64,000 nucleotides of DNA, from NCBI RefSeq assembly GCF_003254575.1, contig NZ_QJUA01000001.1, positions 124,001-188,000 of the forward strand, written 5' to 3'. Every line of letters begins with the position of its first letter. Position 1 is the first letter of the stretch. Source of the DNA: Mycobacterium kyogaense. Lineage in GTDB: Bacteria > Actinomycetota > Actinomycetes > Mycobacteriales > Mycobacteriaceae. Shown here piece by piece: positions 61,707 to 64,000 of this stretch. The notes below the pieces were generated by a model. The model was given only the letters and a program-made list of their open reading frames with translations. It did no database searches and was not told the DNA's origin. Made by a program: the position numbers and the translations under genes.

Positions 61707-63040
61707 TGGACTTCCAGACCGTCGTCAGCGCGATACGGCGTAGGTGGTGGGTACTCGCGATCACCGCGCTCATCGGAATCTTCGTCGGGAACCTGTGGAG
61801 CAGTCACGAGGTTCGTGAATACACCGCGACGACAAGACTGTTCGTCGCGGCCACCGGCGGGGGCAACAGCTCATCTGAGGCCTACTCCGGCGGCCAGTTC
61901 TCAGAGCAGCGCGTTCAGTCATACGCACAGATGATCTCTGGTCAGCAATTGACCAGGCGCGTCATCGACAGATTGCATCTGCAGTTGTCGGCCGATGAGC
62001 TGTCGTCGAGGGTGAACGCTGCCATCGTGCCGCGAACGGTGCTCCTCGATCTGTCCGCAACCGATCCGTCTCCTGAACGCGCCACGGAAATCGCGAACGC
62101 GCTGGCGGAAGAGTTCATCCAGTACGCGGGTCCGCTGGAGACGCCGGTCGGAGAGAGCACGCCTCGCGCGACGATCACAGTGGTGAACCGCGCCCAGATA
62201 CCGACGACACCGAGTTCTCCGAATGTCGTCACGAACGCCGTGTACGGGTGCATCGGCGGCCTGATGATCGGCCTGCTGTGCCTTTCGTTGATCCCTGTCA
62301 TATCGCGACGCATCACTTCGGCCGAAGAACTCGGCCGGCTCACGGGTGCACCTACTTCAGGCCCTCTGCTGGTGCCTGATCCTGACGCCTCTCCCCAGCA
62401 CAACCTGTTCGACACCTCGTGCTCTGAGGAGTCAGAGGGTCTTCGACGCCTCCGGGTGCAGCTGGATGCGCATGATCCAGCGCCGCAGGTCCTCCTCGTA
62501 GCACCGGCTACCGCTGGTCGAGCAGCCGTCGCGCTCGGAGGCGGTATCGCTGCGGCATTCGCCGAAACGGGACGCAGCACCGCACTCATCAGCGCAGATT
62601 CCTCACTGGACGCCACCTGGTTCGGCGTGGCAGGTGACAGCCCGGGACTGACAGATCTGCTCGGCGGCCGTGCAGGATTCGATGACGTGCTCCACAGCAC
62701 CGTCCGTCCCCGGTTGTCCGTCGTCACTCACGGCGGGAGCCATGCCATCGAGGCGTTGCTCTCATCGGCGGCGATGAGCGCTTTCGTCGACGACCTTCGC
62801 AAGGAGTTCGATCGCGTGGTGATCGTGACCGGGTCCGTGAACGACAGCAGCGCTGCGTCGGTCTTGTCAGCGGTCGTCGATGCCGATCTGTTGGTTGTCG
62901 ACACGTCGAGGTCACACCGCGGAGACGTGACCAGAGCCATCGGCGAACTCACCGCGGCGCGGGCTCATCTCCTGGCCGTGGTGATGGCCAAGGTAAAGGC
63001 CCCCGAGCATCTCCAGCAGACGTCGAAAGGCTTCCGATGA
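61706..63040 (+). CDS. Wzz/Wzc-like paralogue with degenerate P-loop
   Basis: A 444-residue paralogue of the preceding protein: Wzz domain between two membrane helices (about 15-32 and 182-202), then a P-loop-like domain. Here the Walker A region reads V-A-P-A-T-A-G-R-A-A-V-A and lacks the Gly-Lys-Thr, and the Walker A' and B positions read S-A-D-S-S and V-I-V-T-G-S, so nucleotide hydrolysis is unlikely. It may form a mixed complex with the intact paralogue. The ATG at 61706 shares one base with the previous stop (TGATG). The stop overlaps the acyltransferase ATG by 4 nt. Confidence 0.8.
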   Translation: MDFQTVVSAIRRRWWVLAITALIGIFVGNLWSSHEVREYTATTRLFVAATGGGNSSSEAYSGGQFSEQRVQSYAQMISGQQLTRRVIDRLHLQLSADELSSRVNAAIVPRTVLLDLSATDPSPERATEIANALAEEFIQYAGPLETPVGESTPRATITVVNRAQIPTTPSSPNVVTNAVYGCIGGLMIGLLCLSLIPVISRRITSAEELGRLTGAPTSGPLLVPDPDASPQHNLFDTSCSEESEGLRRLRVQLDAHDPAPQVLLVAPATAGRAAVALGGGIAAAFAETGRSTALISADSSLDATWFGVAGDSPGLTDLLGGRAGFDDVLHSTVRPRLSVVTHGGSHAIEALLSSAAMSAFVDDLRKEFDRVVIVTGSVNDSSAASVLSAVVDADLLVVDTSRSHRGDVTRAIGELTAARAHLLAVVMAKVKAPEHLQQTSKGFR

Positions 63041-63621
63041 ACGAGCTGGCCTGTGTCGACCGGATTCCCGGCACGATGTCGGAGCCGGGCCGCCGCTTCT
63101 CCCTCGATGGGTTCACCGGGCGGGGATACGAGCGCGGCCGCAGCATCGGCGTCCAGGTTCTGTGGCTGATTGCACGAGAAATTCTGATGAAGTGGTGGTG
63201 CCCCAACCGATTTCGAATCATGGTTCTTCGGATCTTCGGTGCCAGAATCGGTGCCGGAGTCCTGATTCGACACCAGGTCAAGATCCACTGGCCGTGGAAA
63301 CTGGAGGTCGGAGCCAACTCGTGGATAGGCGAGGAGGTGTGGATACTGAACCTCGAGCGCGTGACGATAGGGTCCAACACCTGCATCTCCCAGGGAGTGC
63401 TCATCTGCACCGGAAGCCATGACCGACGCAGTCCCACATTCGAATTCGACAACGCTCCCATCGTCATCGGAGATTCTGTGTGGGTCGCGACGCGTGCGAC
63501 CGTCCTGCGAGGGACATGCATCGGAGACGGTGTCACCATCGGAGCAACGGTGGTGGCGAGCGGCGATGTGCCCCCCGAGACGACCCTGCTTGCGAGCGAA
63601 TCGCGCGTCCAGCGTTCCTGA
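63037..63621 (+). CDS. WcaF-like hexapeptide-repeat acyltransferase
   Basis: A 194-residue protein with left-handed beta-helix hexapeptide repeats from about residue 70 onward (I-G-A-G-V-L-I, V-G-A-N-S-W-I-G, I-G-S-N-T-C-I-S, I-G-D-G-V-T-I-G) and the C-T-G-S-H-D segment with the catalytic histidine typical of colanic-acid O-acetyltransferase WcaF. It would acetylate, or possibly transfer another acyl group to, a sugar of the repeat unit. With two SGNH proteins in the same operon, acyl decoration seems important for this polymer. Confidence 0.85.
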   Translation: MNELACVDRIPGTMSEPGRRFSLDGFTGRGYERGRSIGVQVLWLIAREILMKWWCPNRFRIMVLRIFGARIGAGVLIRHQVKIHWPWKLEVGANSWIGEEVWILNLERVTIGSNTCISQGVLICTGSHDRRSPTFEFDNAPIVIGDSVWVATRATVLRGTCIGDGVTIGATVVASGDVPPETTLLASESRVQRS

Positions 63622-63639
63622 ACCGAACGAGAGGCAACT

Positions 63640-64000
63640 GTGTACAACGAACCCAAGATCTACGTGGCCGGACACCGCGGCATGGTCGGATCAGCCATCA
63701 CGCGTCGCCTCCTCGAGGAGGGGTACGCCCATGTTGTCACCCGCTCTCACGATGAACTGTCCTTGGACGATGCGGCGGCGGTGGAGCAATTCTTCGCTGC
63801 AGAGCGCCCCGATGTCGTGGTGCTCGCTGCTGCGAAGGTCGGCGGCATCATCGCGAACGCGACGTTGGGCGCCGACTTCATTCGCGAGAATCTGATGATT
63901 CAGACGAATGTCATCGACTCCGCCTACCGCAACGGAACTCAGAAGTTCATGTTCCTCGGATCGAGTTGCATCTATCCCAAACACGCGGAACAACCGATCA
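63640..64000 (+). CDS. fcl: GDP-L-fucose synthase (partial, cut by window end)
   Basis: The first 120 residues of a GDP-4-keto-6-deoxymannose epimerase/reductase. The NADP loop [11 protein letters not shown], the [13 protein letters not shown] segment and G-S-S-C-I-Y-P-K are diagnostic of Fcl/WcaG. It uses the product of Gmd to give GDP-L-fucose. The GTG at 63640 has a GAGAGG ribosome site and starts 18 nt after the acyltransferase stop. The operon clearly continues past the window. Confidence 0.92.
   Translation, partial: MYNEPKIYVAGHRGMVGSAITRRLLEEGYAHVVTRSHDELSLDDAAAVEQFFAAERPDVVVLAAAKVGGIIANATLGADFIRENLMIQTNVIDSAYRNGTQKFMFLGSSCIYPKHAEQPI

Overview
The window is chromosomal DNA from a high-GC actinomycete, almost certainly a fast-growing member of the Mycobacteriaceae (Mycolicibacterium type). 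The evidence is close synteny with the Rv3540c-Rv3565 steroid-degradation locus of Mycobacterium tuberculosis, a 13E12-type HNH gene, deazaflavin (F420) type enzymes, many GTG starts, leaderless promoters and dense 4-nt gene overlaps.

Layout. 1-2.8 kb: a ketone-body locus (end of an MFS transporter, 3-hydroxybutyrate dehydrogenase, acetoacetyl-CoA synthetase). 2.8-4.5 kb: HNH/DUF222 protein and a small exported protein. 4.5-10.2 kb: xylose locus with a ROK repressor divergent from xylA and xylFGH-type transporter genes; a three-half-site operator lies on the xylA promoter and a CRP-type palindrome lies before xylF. 10.2-19.7 kb: the first half of the KstR2 steroid-ring regulon (aspB, fadE33/ipdE2, fadE32, fadE31, fadD3, divergent from fadE30/ipdE1, ipdF, kstR2, fadA6). 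19.7-28.7 kb: a complete guanine-to-allantoin pathway with a purine permease, bracketed by two direct copies of a 60-bp palindromic repeat. 28.7-31.3 kb: NDMA-type alcohol dehydrogenase, a membrane protein and a SatD-like regulator. 31.4-36.7 kb: the second half of the KstR2 regulon (ipdC, ipdB, ipdA, echA20 and two SDR genes). 36.7-44.8 kb: ddn-like gene, an unknown gene, fadA5, and the KstR-controlled igr operon (cyp125, fadE28, fadE29, chsH2, chsH1, ltp2).

44.8-64 kb is accessory and the most novel part. Three paralogous LuxR/NarL-type regulators, each with Asn in place of the phosphoacceptor Asp, precede a long translationally coupled operon. A promoter module is repeated before regulators 2 and 3 and before that operon. 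The operon begins with a free-standing NRPS adenylation domain, a free-standing carrier protein, a flavin amine oxidase and a radical-SAM lysine 2,3-aminomutase homologue, and runs directly into exopolysaccharide genes (polyprenyl-phosphate sugar transferase, two glycosyltransferases, gmd, two SGNH proteins, two Wzz/Wzc-like proteins, a WcaF-like acyltransferase, and fcl cut by the window end). The adenylation pocket residues (D-T-E-D-V-G-T-M-I-K) closely resemble the beta-lysine code, and the aminomutase keeps the lysine-binding aspartates. The locus may therefore make carrier-bound beta-lysine (or an oxidised derivative) to decorate a GDP-fucose-derived surface polysaccharide; this is inference.

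No tRNA, rRNA, CRISPR array or insertion sequence was recognised. All assignments come from reading sequence and recalled family knowledge; no database search was run.
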